Positions 20,190 to 29,353 of a DNA stretch of 64,000 nt are shown here, piece after piece (the first letter of the stretch is position 1; each line of letters starts with the position of its first letter). Position numbers and translations under genes: made by a program. Origin of the DNA: Flavobacterium sp. GTDB taxonomy: Bacteria; Bacteroidota; Bacteroidia; Flavobacteriales; Flavobacteriaceae. The DNA lies in the NCBI RefSeq assembly GCF_013822155.1, contig NZ_PNJW01000012.1:1-64000 (forward strand), given 5' to 3'. Under the pieces are notes generated by a model. The model searched no databases, had not been told where the DNA came from, and saw only the letters and a list, made by a program, of their open reading frames with translations.

Positions 20190-20226
20190 AAAAAACCTGA
20201 CAGTAAGCAACTGTCAGGTTTTTTTA
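20190..20226. terminator. Bidirectional terminator aaaaacctgacagtaagcaactgtcaggttttttt
   Basis: Strong stem with flanking A/T tracts between genes. Confidence 0.85.
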
Positions 20227-20244
20227 ATTATAATGTATAGCTGA

Positions 20245-21681
20245 TTAATGTCCGCCGGAAACTTTTTTATCAAAATCAATTCCTTGGTTTCTTAAAATTC
20301 CGCTTACTCTCCAAGCATAAAAAACTAAATAGGCAAAACAAACGACTCCCACAATGTAACTGAAATGAATGTTTGTTGCATCCGAAACCGCTCCTTGTAA
20401 CCAACTTACGATTCCGCCTCCCATGATCATCATGATAAGGAAACTACTTCCTTGACTGGTATGTTTACCTAGACCACTAATAGCTAACGTAAAAATACAA
20501 GGCCAAAGTGTACTACAGAAAAGACCAACACTGGTGAAAGCATAAACACTGACCATACCATCTGTAGCCATTCCTGTTAATAAAGCAACGATACCCAGAA
20601 CAGAAAATATTAATAACATTCTGGCCGGATTACCTTTGCTGGCCATATCTGCAATGATTAATACTAAAATGATTAATCCGTATACATAGAAAGGTGTTAA
20701 ATCATGGTTCATGAATTTATTTACACCTAAGAAAACACCAAAAGCAAGGTAGGGAGCTATGAAACGCAATATTTTTTGCAAATTCATATCGTTAGTAAAC
20801 GCTTCTACTGCCCCAGTCCATCGACCAATCATCAAACTCGCCCAATACAAAGAAATGAAGGGAGCAATATCTTGTGTTTTGAATCCTAAATTGTTTTCCA
20901 TGTAGGCAGGAAGGTTACTTGCGGTAGATACCTCTACTCCTACGTAAACGAAGATTGCAATCATTCCCAAAATTAACTGCGGGTATTTTAAAGCCGAACT
21001 TCTTGCTGAAGTTTTATCACTTTCTGTTTCAACTACGGCTTGAGGTTTATCCGGTAGAGAAGAAAACTTTAATAATATGGCAACCAATAAAAAAGCGGCT
21101 CCCAAAACTAAATAGGGAACTTTTACACTCTCAATACTCATTTCAGAATTGCCGGAAGTAACTGAACCGAAAATGGCAAAACTTACGATTAAAGGTCCAA
21201 TAGTTGTTCCTAAGTTGTTGATACCTCCTGCTAAAGTTAATCGTTGTGAGCCGGTAGTAATTGGTCCGAGAGCAATTGCAAGCGGATTAGCGACCGTTTG
21301 TTGCAAAGAAAAACCAAGAGCTACAATAAACAAACCGGATAGCATTAAGGGAAAAGAACCCGTATTAGCAGCCGGATAAAATAATAATGTTCCTAAAGCA
21401 GAGATAACAAGTCCTAAAGCCAAGGAATTTTTATAGCCAATTCTATTAATCAAATCACCTTTGGTCAAATAAGAAATAATCATGTAAATGATAGAACCCA
21501 CCGTATAAGCGACATAAAAAGCCACAGAAACTAATTGGCTTTGCCCTTGGGTTAAATCAAAAGCTTTTTTGAAAACGGGAATTAAAATATCGTTGCTGGC
21601 GGCAACAAATCCCCAAAAGAAAAAAACGGTTACTAGAGGAATAAACTGCCCCCACTTGGTTTGTACTTGTTCTGCACTCAT
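20245..21681 (-). CDS. Sugar MFS transporter (FucP/GluP-like)
   Basis: 12-TM pattern; 'FFFWGFVAASNDILIPVFKKAFDLTQGQSQLVSVAFYVAY', 'GFSLQQTVANPLAIALG'. Confidence 0.9.
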   Translation of the reverse strand: MSAEQVQTKWGQFIPLVTVFFFWGFVAASNDILIPVFKKAFDLTQGQSQLVSVAFYVAYTVGSIIYMIISYLTKGDLINRIGYKNSLALGLVISALGTLLFYPAANTGSFPLMLSGLFIVALGFSLQQTVANPLAIALGPITTGSQRLTLAGGINNLGTTIGPLIVSFAIFGSVTSGNSEMSIESVKVPYLVLGAAFLLVAILLKFSSLPDKPQAVVETESDKTSARSSALKYPQLILGMIAIFVYVGVEVSTASNLPAYMENNLGFKTQDIAPFISLYWASLMIGRWTGAVEAFTNDMNLQKILRFIAPYLAFGVFLGVNKFMNHDLTPFYVYGLIILVLIIADMASKGNPARMLLIFSVLGIVALLTGMATDGMVSVYAFTSVGLFCSTLWPCIFTLAISGLGKHTSQGSSFLIMMIMGGGIVSWLQGAVSDATNIHFSYIVGVVCFAYLVFYAWRVSGILRNQGIDFDKKVSGGH

Positions 21682-21850
21682 TTGGTTTTGGTTAAGAGAT
21701 TAGTTTTGAACTTGTTTTGAAATTAAATTTTATTAAATCCTGAAAAAAAATGTGTCTATACTAAAAGACTGCTAATTTTTTGCTGAAATAATTCCTAAAT
21801 ATACATTTATGTCAAAATGTAAAGCCAATTATTTGTAAATAGTTTTCAAC

Positions 21851-21862
21851 GAAAACGTTTTC
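21851..21862. promoter_or_regulatory. Putative LacI-family operator palindrome gaaaacgttttc
   Basis: Perfect 12-bp palindrome with central CG, ~170 bp upstream of the sugar MFS start. Confidence 0.45.
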
Positions 21863-21923
21863 AAAGCAACATTTTTTTGAAAAAAGAAAAAAATACAACG
21901 TTTGCGAAGAGCCTAAATTCGGT

Positions 21924-23678
21924 TTATTCGCTTTTTTTAATTTCTGATTTCGGGCCAATTCCGTTGTTATTAAACGCTTCTATTTGAAAATAATAAACAT
22001 CCGAACGGTCTAAACCATTAAAATAATACTCCGTTTTTCCATAGACCATGATGGAACCGTATAATTTATCTGGTGATTTGCCGAAATAAATGACATAGCC
22101 GTCTGCAGAAGGTTCCTGTTGCCATTTGAACCAAACATTTCTGCGTTCGCCTTCCACTTTGGGTCCGGAACGAAGCGGAACAAAGTTTTTAACCATCTGC
22201 GGTTTATCGCCGGAACCTTTTCCAAATACCCGAAATCCGCTTAAAGCAAACTTACCGGTTGGCATTTGGTAATTTTCGAGTTTTATAAATCGAGCTTTAA
22301 AGGGTGTTTGAAATTCGATATATTCATGCGGGACATCTTTTCTACTTTTGCTTTTGTCGGCAATGATTTTCCACTTTTTACCATCGTCAGAAGCGTATAA
22401 AATATAGTTGTGCCCCGTTGTGGTTTTGGGTTTTCCCATGATGTCAGCATCTTGGTCGGCAAAATTGATTTGGATGGCATTAACCGTGCTGCTTTCGCCT
22501 AAATCTGACAGGAAATATTCGCCTTTATTGCCCGTTTTTGCACTCCAATAGGTTTTTATGTCTTCGTTAACGGCAAAGTTTGGTTGGTAGCCACCCAAAG
22601 TAGAAGAAACCTGCACCGGTTTATTGTAATTCAACAGCATCCAGCCGGCAAAATTCTCGTTTAAATGATTCTTGTTTTGAGAAGGCAAATAGGTTGGATA
22701 ATCACCGTAAGCTGTATTGCTGTACATTATTCCGTCTTTATCAAATCCGGCAGGCCAAATACCTACTCTTCTTTCAAAATTGTTTTTAACGCAAATTCCG
22801 ATGGTGGAAACGTGCCAATATTGTTCTTTGTTATCTTGAAAAGTTGCTCCATGCCCTGCTCCTCTGGCAAAACCGCCGGGTTTATAGGAAAACGGATTAT
22901 GTGATTGGTATTCAAAAGGGCCTAGCGGACCATCACCCACATAAACCCCATCGGCATACCCGCTGAATTCTGTTCCGGGAGCACCGTATTGCAAGTAATA
23001 TTTGTTATTGTATTTGGTCATGAAAGCCCCTTCCGTAAAAGGTTGCAAAAATGTATTGTCGTTATTTTCACCAAATCGTTCCCAGCCGTGTTCATGGTCG
23101 TTTAAGGCTAAAACAGAAACTGGTTCTCCTTCCGGTTGAAACGTTTTTCGGTTTAGTTTTAATCCGTATAAAGGATATAAATTGCTTGAACCATAATACA
23201 GATAGAGGTCATCTTTTTCTTTATCCCAAAAGATTTGTGGGTCCCAAGCTCCTGCTTCTTGCTTGTGAACAAGTTCTTTCCAATCGTCTACTTCGGGATT
23301 TTTACTCATCCAAATGGGAAATTCTTTAGTATGGGTGGAACCAATTACTAAAAGTGTATCGTTTACAAAAGACAAAGAAGGAGCACATAATTCATCCCAA
23401 ACTTTGTGTTCGGGTCGAAGAAATTTTCGGGGAACAAATTTCCAATCGAGCATGTCTTCGCTGTGCCAATATCCCCATTGGTTAGTGGAAAATAAATAGT
23501 ATTTCCCTTTGAAGAACGTAATGACCGGATCGGCTGTAGCCCTATGTTTACCTTGTGTTACAAATGGTTCAATGGGACAATAGCCGTAATCGATATTGAT
23601 AGGATTACAATATGTTTTTTGTTGAGCATACGTTTGTATTCCCAATAAAAACAACAGCAATAAAGTGATTTTTTTCAT
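21924..23678 (-). CDS. Family 43-type glycoside hydrolase with F5/8 discoidin and FN3-like C-terminus
   Basis: 'ATADPVITFFKGKYYLFSTNQWGYWHSEDMLDWKFV', 'GAWDPQIFWD', 'DLGESSTVNAIQINFADQD' discoidin-like. Confidence 0.85.
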   Translation of the reverse strand: MKKITLLLLFLLGIQTYAQQKTYCNPINIDYGYCPIEPFVTQGKHRATADPVITFFKGKYYLFSTNQWGYWHSEDMLDWKFVPRKFLRPEHKVWDELCAPSLSFVNDTLLVIGSTHTKEFPIWMSKNPEVDDWKELVHKQEAGAWDPQIFWDKEKDDLYLYYGSSNLYPLYGLKLNRKTFQPEGEPVSVLALNDHEHGWERFGENNDNTFLQPFTEGAFMTKYNNKYYLQYGAPGTEFSGYADGVYVGDGPLGPFEYQSHNPFSYKPGGFARGAGHGATFQDNKEQYWHVSTIGICVKNNFERRVGIWPAGFDKDGIMYSNTAYGDYPTYLPSQNKNHLNENFAGWMLLNYNKPVQVSSTLGGYQPNFAVNEDIKTYWSAKTGNKGEYFLSDLGESSTVNAIQINFADQDADIMGKPKTTTGHNYILYASDDGKKWKIIADKSKSRKDVPHEYIEFQTPFKARFIKLENYQMPTGKFALSGFRVFGKGSGDKPQMVKNFVPLRSGPKVEGERRNVWFKWQQEPSADGYVIYFGKSPDKLYGSIMVYGKTEYYFNGLDRSDVYYFQIEAFNNNGIGPKSEIKKSE

Positions 23679-23746
23679 ACTGCAAGTTATTTAAAAAAAC
23701 CCTTCGAACGAATCCAAAGGGTTTCCTCGAACAAAAACTCAAAAAA

Positions 23747-26044
23747 TTATTTAACTAACTCAATGCTAACTTTTTGTTGTACATCAGAATTGGTTCCGAT
23801 AAAAAATTCAAAAACTCCAGGTTCAGCAACAAAATCTAAATTGGAATCATAGAATTTTAAATCTCCCACAGACAATTCAAATGAAACGGTTTTTTTCTCT
23901 CCTTTTTTAAGGGCTATTTTTTGAAAGCCTTTCAACTCTTTGATGGGTCTCGTTACTGAACCCACAACATCTCTACTGTATAATTGAACTACTTCTTTAC
24001 CGTCGAAATTACCTGTATTGGAAACGTCGACAGAAACAGTTATTTTATCTGAGAAAGTCATTGTTGGACTGGAAACTTTCAAATTGTCGTATTTAAATGT
24101 GGTATAACTTAACCCATATCCAAACGGATAGAGTGGTTCATTTCTTTCGTCAATATAATTTGAAAGAAATTTTACAAACTTACCTTCTTTATTCGTTAAT
24201 GGTCTTCCAGTATTTTTATGGCTGTAATAAATTGGAATTTGTCCAACACTTCTTGGGAAAGTAGCGGTCAATTTACCGGAAGGATTTTCGTCTCCAAACA
24301 ACACATCAGCGATGGCATAGCCTGCTTCTGTTCCGGGAAACCAAACGTTTAAGATGGCGGAAAGGTTTTTATCTTCTTCCACTAAAACCAACGGACGGCC
24401 GGTAAATAATACCAAAACAACAGGTTTGCCAGTTTTTAATAATGCTGCCAATAATTCTTTTTGAACACTTGGAATTTCTAATTCCGTACGGCTACTGGAT
24501 TCTCCACTCATTTCAGAAGATTCCCCCAAAGCAGCTACTATTATATCCGCTTGACCGGCAATTTGTAGAGCCTCGTTTAGTAGTTGTTCTTTCGTTCGGC
24601 TATCTCTGTTTAATGTTTTGCCAAACATAGTTGCCCGCTCTTCATAGGCTGCATCTTCGGTTAAATTGCTCCCTTTGGCATAAATTACTTTAGCGGATTG
24701 TCCAAGCACTTCTTGCATTCCCTTTAAAAGTGGAATTGCCATTTCATGTTTTGTTGCCACACTCCATGTTCCGGGCATGTTGACTGCATTATTACCCAAT
24801 GGTCCTACAATGGCAATTGTTCCTGCTTTTTTCAAAGGCAATAGTTGGTTGTCATTTTTAAGTAAAACAAATGATTCCGCTGCTGTTTTTCTGGCTTCTG
24901 CCCTATTTTCTTTGGTAAAAATATCTGTTTTATTCCTTTTTAAATCACAATATCTATAAGGGTCTTCAAATAATCCTAAATCATATTTGGCATTCAAAAT
25001 TAATCGAACGGCATTATCAATTTGTTGCATGGACACTTTGCCTTCGTCTAACGATTTTTTAAGTGTGTTTAAAAATCCACCGCTAACCATATCCATTTCA
25101 ATTCCTGCCTTTAAAGCCGCAGCGGAAACTGTTTGAAAATCGCCAATACCATGTTCCATTAATTCTTGAACGGCGGTGTAATCTGTTACTACAAATCCTT
25201 TGAATTTCCATTGGTTTCGTAAGACTTCCGTCATTAACCATTTATTAGCGGTAGCAGGAACACCATCCACTTCATTAAAAGAAGCCATCACTGAACCAAC
25301 TCCGGCGTCAACGGCAGCTTTGTAAGGCGGAAAATAATCATTGTACATACGAATGCGACTCATGTCGACTGTGTTGTATTCTCTACCCGCTTCAGGAGCA
25401 CCATATAAAGCAAAATGTTTGACACACGCTAAAATGGTTGAATTGAGAGATAAATCAGTTCCTTGATACCCTTTAACCATTGCTTTTGCTATTTGACTTC
25501 CGAGGTAAGGGTCTTCCCCTGAACCTTCAGAAACTCTACCCCAGCGAGGGTCGGGTGAAATATCAACCATGGGTGAAAAAGTCCAATTGATTCCATCAGC
25601 ACTAGCTTCCTTTGCTGCAATTTGAGCACTGCGTTCGATTAAACTTAAGTTCCAAGTGCTGGATAATCCCAATGGAATTGGAAAAGTGGTTTCATATCCG
25701 TGAATAACATCCATTCCGAAAAGCAAAGGAATTTTTAAACGCGTTTGTTCAACAGCAATTTTTTGAACCTCTCTAATTTTAGAAGCTGATTTTATATTGA
25801 ATAAACCCCCTACTTTACCCTCTTTAATGTTTTTTGCAACATCTGAACTATTTGCCTGACCGGTTGTTATGTCGCCGGATGTGGGCAAGTTAAGTTGTCC
25901 TAGTTTTTCCTCCACTGTCATTTTAGCGATTAACTCTTCAATAAATTGAGCTTTGGAAATTGGGTTTTGGGTCTTATTCGTCGTTTGGGCAGTTCCCAAA
26001 AAAGTGAAGAATAAAAGTAATAAGGAGGTTTTAATAAAATTCAT
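23747..26044 (-). CDS. bglX: Glycoside hydrolase family 3 beta-glucosidase
   Basis: 'MTVEEKLGQLNLP', 'DVIHGYETTFPIPLGLSSTWN', 'GFVVTDYTAV', 'PLYPFGYGLSYTTF', C-terminal FN3-like. Confidence 0.9.
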   Translation of the reverse strand: MNFIKTSLLLLFFTFLGTAQTTNKTQNPISKAQFIEELIAKMTVEEKLGQLNLPTSGDITTGQANSSDVAKNIKEGKVGGLFNIKSASKIREVQKIAVEQTRLKIPLLFGMDVIHGYETTFPIPLGLSSTWNLSLIERSAQIAAKEASADGINWTFSPMVDISPDPRWGRVSEGSGEDPYLGSQIAKAMVKGYQGTDLSLNSTILACVKHFALYGAPEAGREYNTVDMSRIRMYNDYFPPYKAAVDAGVGSVMASFNEVDGVPATANKWLMTEVLRNQWKFKGFVVTDYTAVQELMEHGIGDFQTVSAAALKAGIEMDMVSGGFLNTLKKSLDEGKVSMQQIDNAVRLILNAKYDLGLFEDPYRYCDLKRNKTDIFTKENRAEARKTAAESFVLLKNDNQLLPLKKAGTIAIVGPLGNNAVNMPGTWSVATKHEMAIPLLKGMQEVLGQSAKVIYAKGSNLTEDAAYEERATMFGKTLNRDSRTKEQLLNEALQIAGQADIIVAALGESSEMSGESSSRTELEIPSVQKELLAALLKTGKPVVLVLFTGRPLVLVEEDKNLSAILNVWFPGTEAGYAIADVLFGDENPSGKLTATFPRSVGQIPIYYSHKNTGRPLTNKEGKFVKFLSNYIDERNEPLYPFGYGLSYTTFKYDNLKVSSPTMTFSDKITVSVDVSNTGNFDGKEVVQLYSRDVVGSVTRPIKELKGFQKIALKKGEKKTVSFELSVGDLKFYDSNLDFVAEPGVFEFFIGTNSDVQQKVSIELVK

Positions 26045-26094
26045 TGTTGTATTTTTTCTGATTGAACTATTTATAAAAATAGTCCGTTTTTATT

Positions 26095-26823
26095 TTAAAA
26101 TCCATGTTGAGTGGATGAAAATCCTAAATTTTGTAATCCTGTTTTTACTTCAGGAGCTTGCATGAATAAATTCCACAAGAAACCTGTTCTGTAATTTTCA
26201 ATCATCGGAACGATAGTTCCCTGATCGATGGCTAAATATCGTTTGGTTACCCAATTATGGTGAGGCGAAAAAGCATCATAAGGTCCGGCAACTCCAATCA
26301 ATTTGTCTTTCCAATCTTCACTTTCATAAAAGTAACGAAGGGCTTTCATTGATTCTACAGGAGTGTACGGGAAAGAAGATAAGGCAGCAGTAGGAGAAAT
26401 TACTCCTCTATCGTTGCCCGGTTTGTGGTCAGTGTAGCCAACCGAACCGTTATTATTTCTCGAATAACTGGCGGTTAACCCCCAACATTCTTCGCTATAA
26501 CCAGTCCAACCTACGGGATTTGCAACACAATAGGCATGCATGATTTTAGCATGATTTTGTGTTAACTCCCAATAATTTGCATATTGGTCAGTTAATCCCC
26601 TTGGGTCTAAACCCAAATAGGAATAATGTGCCCAAAACATTGGACCAACATTTCCTGTTGCTCCATTATAATTAAAAACAACCGGAATATTATATTTTAA
26701 TCCCGGGTGAACAATGCTTCCATTTCTTGCCCATGCCTGATGATAAGCTTCATTAGGAATAGGATGAGTGGGAGATGATGCTCCCATGATATACGTAATT
26801 AAACATTCGTTATATCTTCCAAG
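26095..26823 (-). pseudogene. C-terminal fragment of glucoamylase-type (putative glycoamylase) protein, N-terminus missing
   Basis: Frame upstream of the track M reads '...GRYNECLITYIMGASSPTHPIPNEAYHQAWARNG', which is internal glucoamylase sequence. Confidence 0.75.
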
Positions 26824-27520
26824 GGTATAGTTCGCCGTTTTTTTCTACAAAAACACCCTTTTTTTGAGTAAAAACGTAAAGTGTATTTTTATTTTTTTCA
26901 ATAGCATGAATAACGTTGTTATCTACTATTTTCCATTTCTCAATTTTGGTGAATTTCTTATTTTCAAATTCATAAATTCCATTTCTTACAGAAGCGGCAT
27001 AAATTTTATTATCCACTACAAAGCAATAGGAAATTTGGAATGGAATTCTGATTTTTTCTATGGTTTTTCCATCAAAAACAAACAAATCATTGAATGACTG
27101 AAAGTATATTTTTTGTTGAAATTTAAAAATTTTCCAAATTTCTTCATTATTTGAATAACCGGTAAATAGTGCTTTCCCTTTACTCAAAGAATGATAAATC
27201 ATCTCCCCGTTGGTTCTAATCCAGTAGCCAAATTCAGTGTAAGAGCCACAATAAATTCGGTCACCATCTGAAAAAACTGAACGAATAATGGTTTTATTAG
27301 GAAGAATATATTTATCCCATTTAACACCATTGTACCGCAAAAAATAATGATTATTGGCAAAATACATCGCATTGTCATTACCTTGTGTTACGCTCCAAAT
27401 TTGATTATCACCGTTATAATTTGATTTGGTGAAATTTTCAACAAAAGGAAGTAACTCCTGTGAAAAACTATTCAAGGAACACCATAAAATGAAAAGAAAA
27501 AGGCAATTTTTTTTCAACAT
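26810..27520 (-). pseudogene. N-terminal fragment of a periplasmic-sensor (Y_Y_Y/beta-propeller type) regulator
   Basis: Signal peptide plus propeller blades 'QIWSVTQGNDNAMYFANNHYFLRYNGVKWDKY'; stops after 236 aa at the junction with glucoamylase sequence. Confidence 0.65.
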
Positions 27521-27602
27521 TGGGTATAATATTCTCCAAATGTAAAAAACAAATCGGACTTAACCATTAAATTAGGCTACGTCAATAAGAATCAAAGGGA
27601 TT

Positions 27603-28805
27603 TTACTTCCCCTCTACATACTCTTGTAAATAACTGAATCGAGGTGTGAGCATTCCGTTTTCAGTCATTTTTGCCCGTTGCAAAATTCCGTCTTTATCGC
27701 CGTTAAAGAAAGCCGGGATGACATGTTGCATAAACATTTCGCCAAAGCCTTCACTGGCATCTTTTGGTAATTCACAAGGTAAATTATCTACGCTCATGAC
27801 CATTATTGAGGCCGGATGCGAAAACGGTACTTCTTTATTTTCAAAAGGTAAATAACCAAAAAATGGGTCGGCAATAGTCGATGCTTTTATGGTGCAAGCA
27901 ATGGGACCATTGACATCACAGGAAATATCTGCCACTACTTTTATTTTACAATCTGACTTTTTGAGCATTTCCTGGGTCAAAATATAGGGAGCATTATTGC
28001 CATAAAAATGACCTGCCATAAATACATCGGCTACTTTTGTAAAACGTTCAAAATCGGAAATATATTCTTGTGGATTTTTATAAAAATCTTGGTTTTCAAG
28101 TTGCTGACCGTCTTTTCGTTTATTGTAATCTAAAACATCTATTTGAACATAAACCGGCTCTGAATATAGTTTAGTCAAAAAGTTTTCAACGGAAACTTCT
28201 TTGATTTTAATGGCATCTAAAATTTCTTTAGCCCCCATGCCTACTTTCCCTTTTCCGGTAAGGACGATTTTTATGGGAGGCAAAACCTGTCTTTTTAATT
28301 TTGCTATTAATTCGTCTTTCCCTTTTAATGTTTCAGCTTTTGGAATATTGAATAACTCATATTTAATTCCGAAACCACGAAAAGCGTTATAAGCACCTAC
28401 AATTCCGGCATAACGCCCGAAACCTATTAATCGTCGGTTTTGTTCATCAACAATGGTTTCGTGGTCATATAAATCGATGTTTTTGTCTAGAACTGCTTGG
28501 AGTAATTTTCGATTATACGGTTGTTTTTTGATTGTATGTGAAAAGAAAAAGTATTTTTTGTTTGGAAGTAGTGCCTCAACAGGAACTTCTTTTACACCAA
28601 TTAAGACATCGCAAGCAGACATATCATTTGTTACTTCCAACCCTAAATCAGTGTAGGCAGAATCAGGAAAAACTCTGATGTCTGAAGCTTCTATTTTTAT
28701 ATTTGCTTCAGGAAATTGTTTTTTTAACCGCACCAATTCTTCGGGTGTAAATACAACTCTTCTGTCTGGCGGGTTTTTACGTTCTTTGATGATTCCGAAT
28801 GTCAT
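27603..28805 (-). CDS. Saccharopine/alanine dehydrogenase-like NAD(P)-dependent oxidoreductase
   Basis: 'FGIIKERKNPPDRRVVFTPEEL', 'IGVKEVP', 'VLTGKGKVGMGAKEIL'. Confidence 0.85.
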   Translation of the reverse strand: MTFGIIKERKNPPDRRVVFTPEELVRLKKQFPEANIKIEASDIRVFPDSAYTDLGLEVTNDMSACDVLIGVKEVPVEALLPNKKYFFFSHTIKKQPYNRKLLQAVLDKNIDLYDHETIVDEQNRRLIGFGRYAGIVGAYNAFRGFGIKYELFNIPKAETLKGKDELIAKLKRQVLPPIKIVLTGKGKVGMGAKEILDAIKIKEVSVENFLTKLYSEPVYVQIDVLDYNKRKDGQQLENQDFYKNPQEYISDFERFTKVADVFMAGHFYGNNAPYILTQEMLKKSDCKIKVVADISCDVNGPIACTIKASTIADPFFGYLPFENKEVPFSHPASIMVMSVDNLPCELPKDASEGFGEMFMQHVIPAFFNGDKDGILQRAKMTENGMLTPRFSYLQEYVEGK

Positions 28806-28957
28806 TTGTGATATTTTTATTGTAATGCTTTAAAAATGTTTCAAATGTAACATTATTGAATAAGTCAGGCAAGTTTTATTTATGACAAATTTTCATGTAT
28901 CTTTGTGGCTTGATTTTTGTGTTTGCTTGGAATAGCAGACAACAAATGCAAAAAAAT

Positions 28958-29353
28958 GGGGTCGACCGGTTTTGACAGCGGGTGGAACTAAACGGTAAGC
29001 ACGTCGAGCATTGGACATTTGGCTCGTAAATATCAAGGTTCACACTTTATAAACGGCGAAAATAATTACGCTTTAGCTGCTTAATCTGAATTATAGTAAG
29101 ATTTGCCTAGTTCCTACCAGGTAGGAAAGCTAGATTCACCTCGAAAGCCTTGGTTTGTGGCGTTTGATTTAGGTGAACCGAAAAAATAAACCTAGAAACG
29201 GTAAAGCTTTAAATCCGTTTTGACAATTATAAAGCTAAGCAAGAAGTGGCTGCCTTTGGCCTTGCTTTTTGTCGAAAATTCAATCGGAGGATAAACGCGT
29301 AGAAAGCTCTTTGGTTGCTTGTTTGGACGAGAGTTCGATTCTCTCCGACTCCA
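28958..29353 (+). ncRNA. ssrA: tmRNA (SsrA)
   Basis: 5' 'ggggtcgaccggttttgacagcg', tag ORF 29055-29084 encoding GENNYALAA*, 3' 'gacgagagttcgattctctccgactcca'. Confidence 0.97.

Noticed and set aside
29227-29353. Conserved-looking protein tail 'SGVGENRTLVQTSNQ' as a functional domain
   Set aside because: It is the antisense translation of the tmRNA 3' end, so any apparent conservation reflects the RNA gene.
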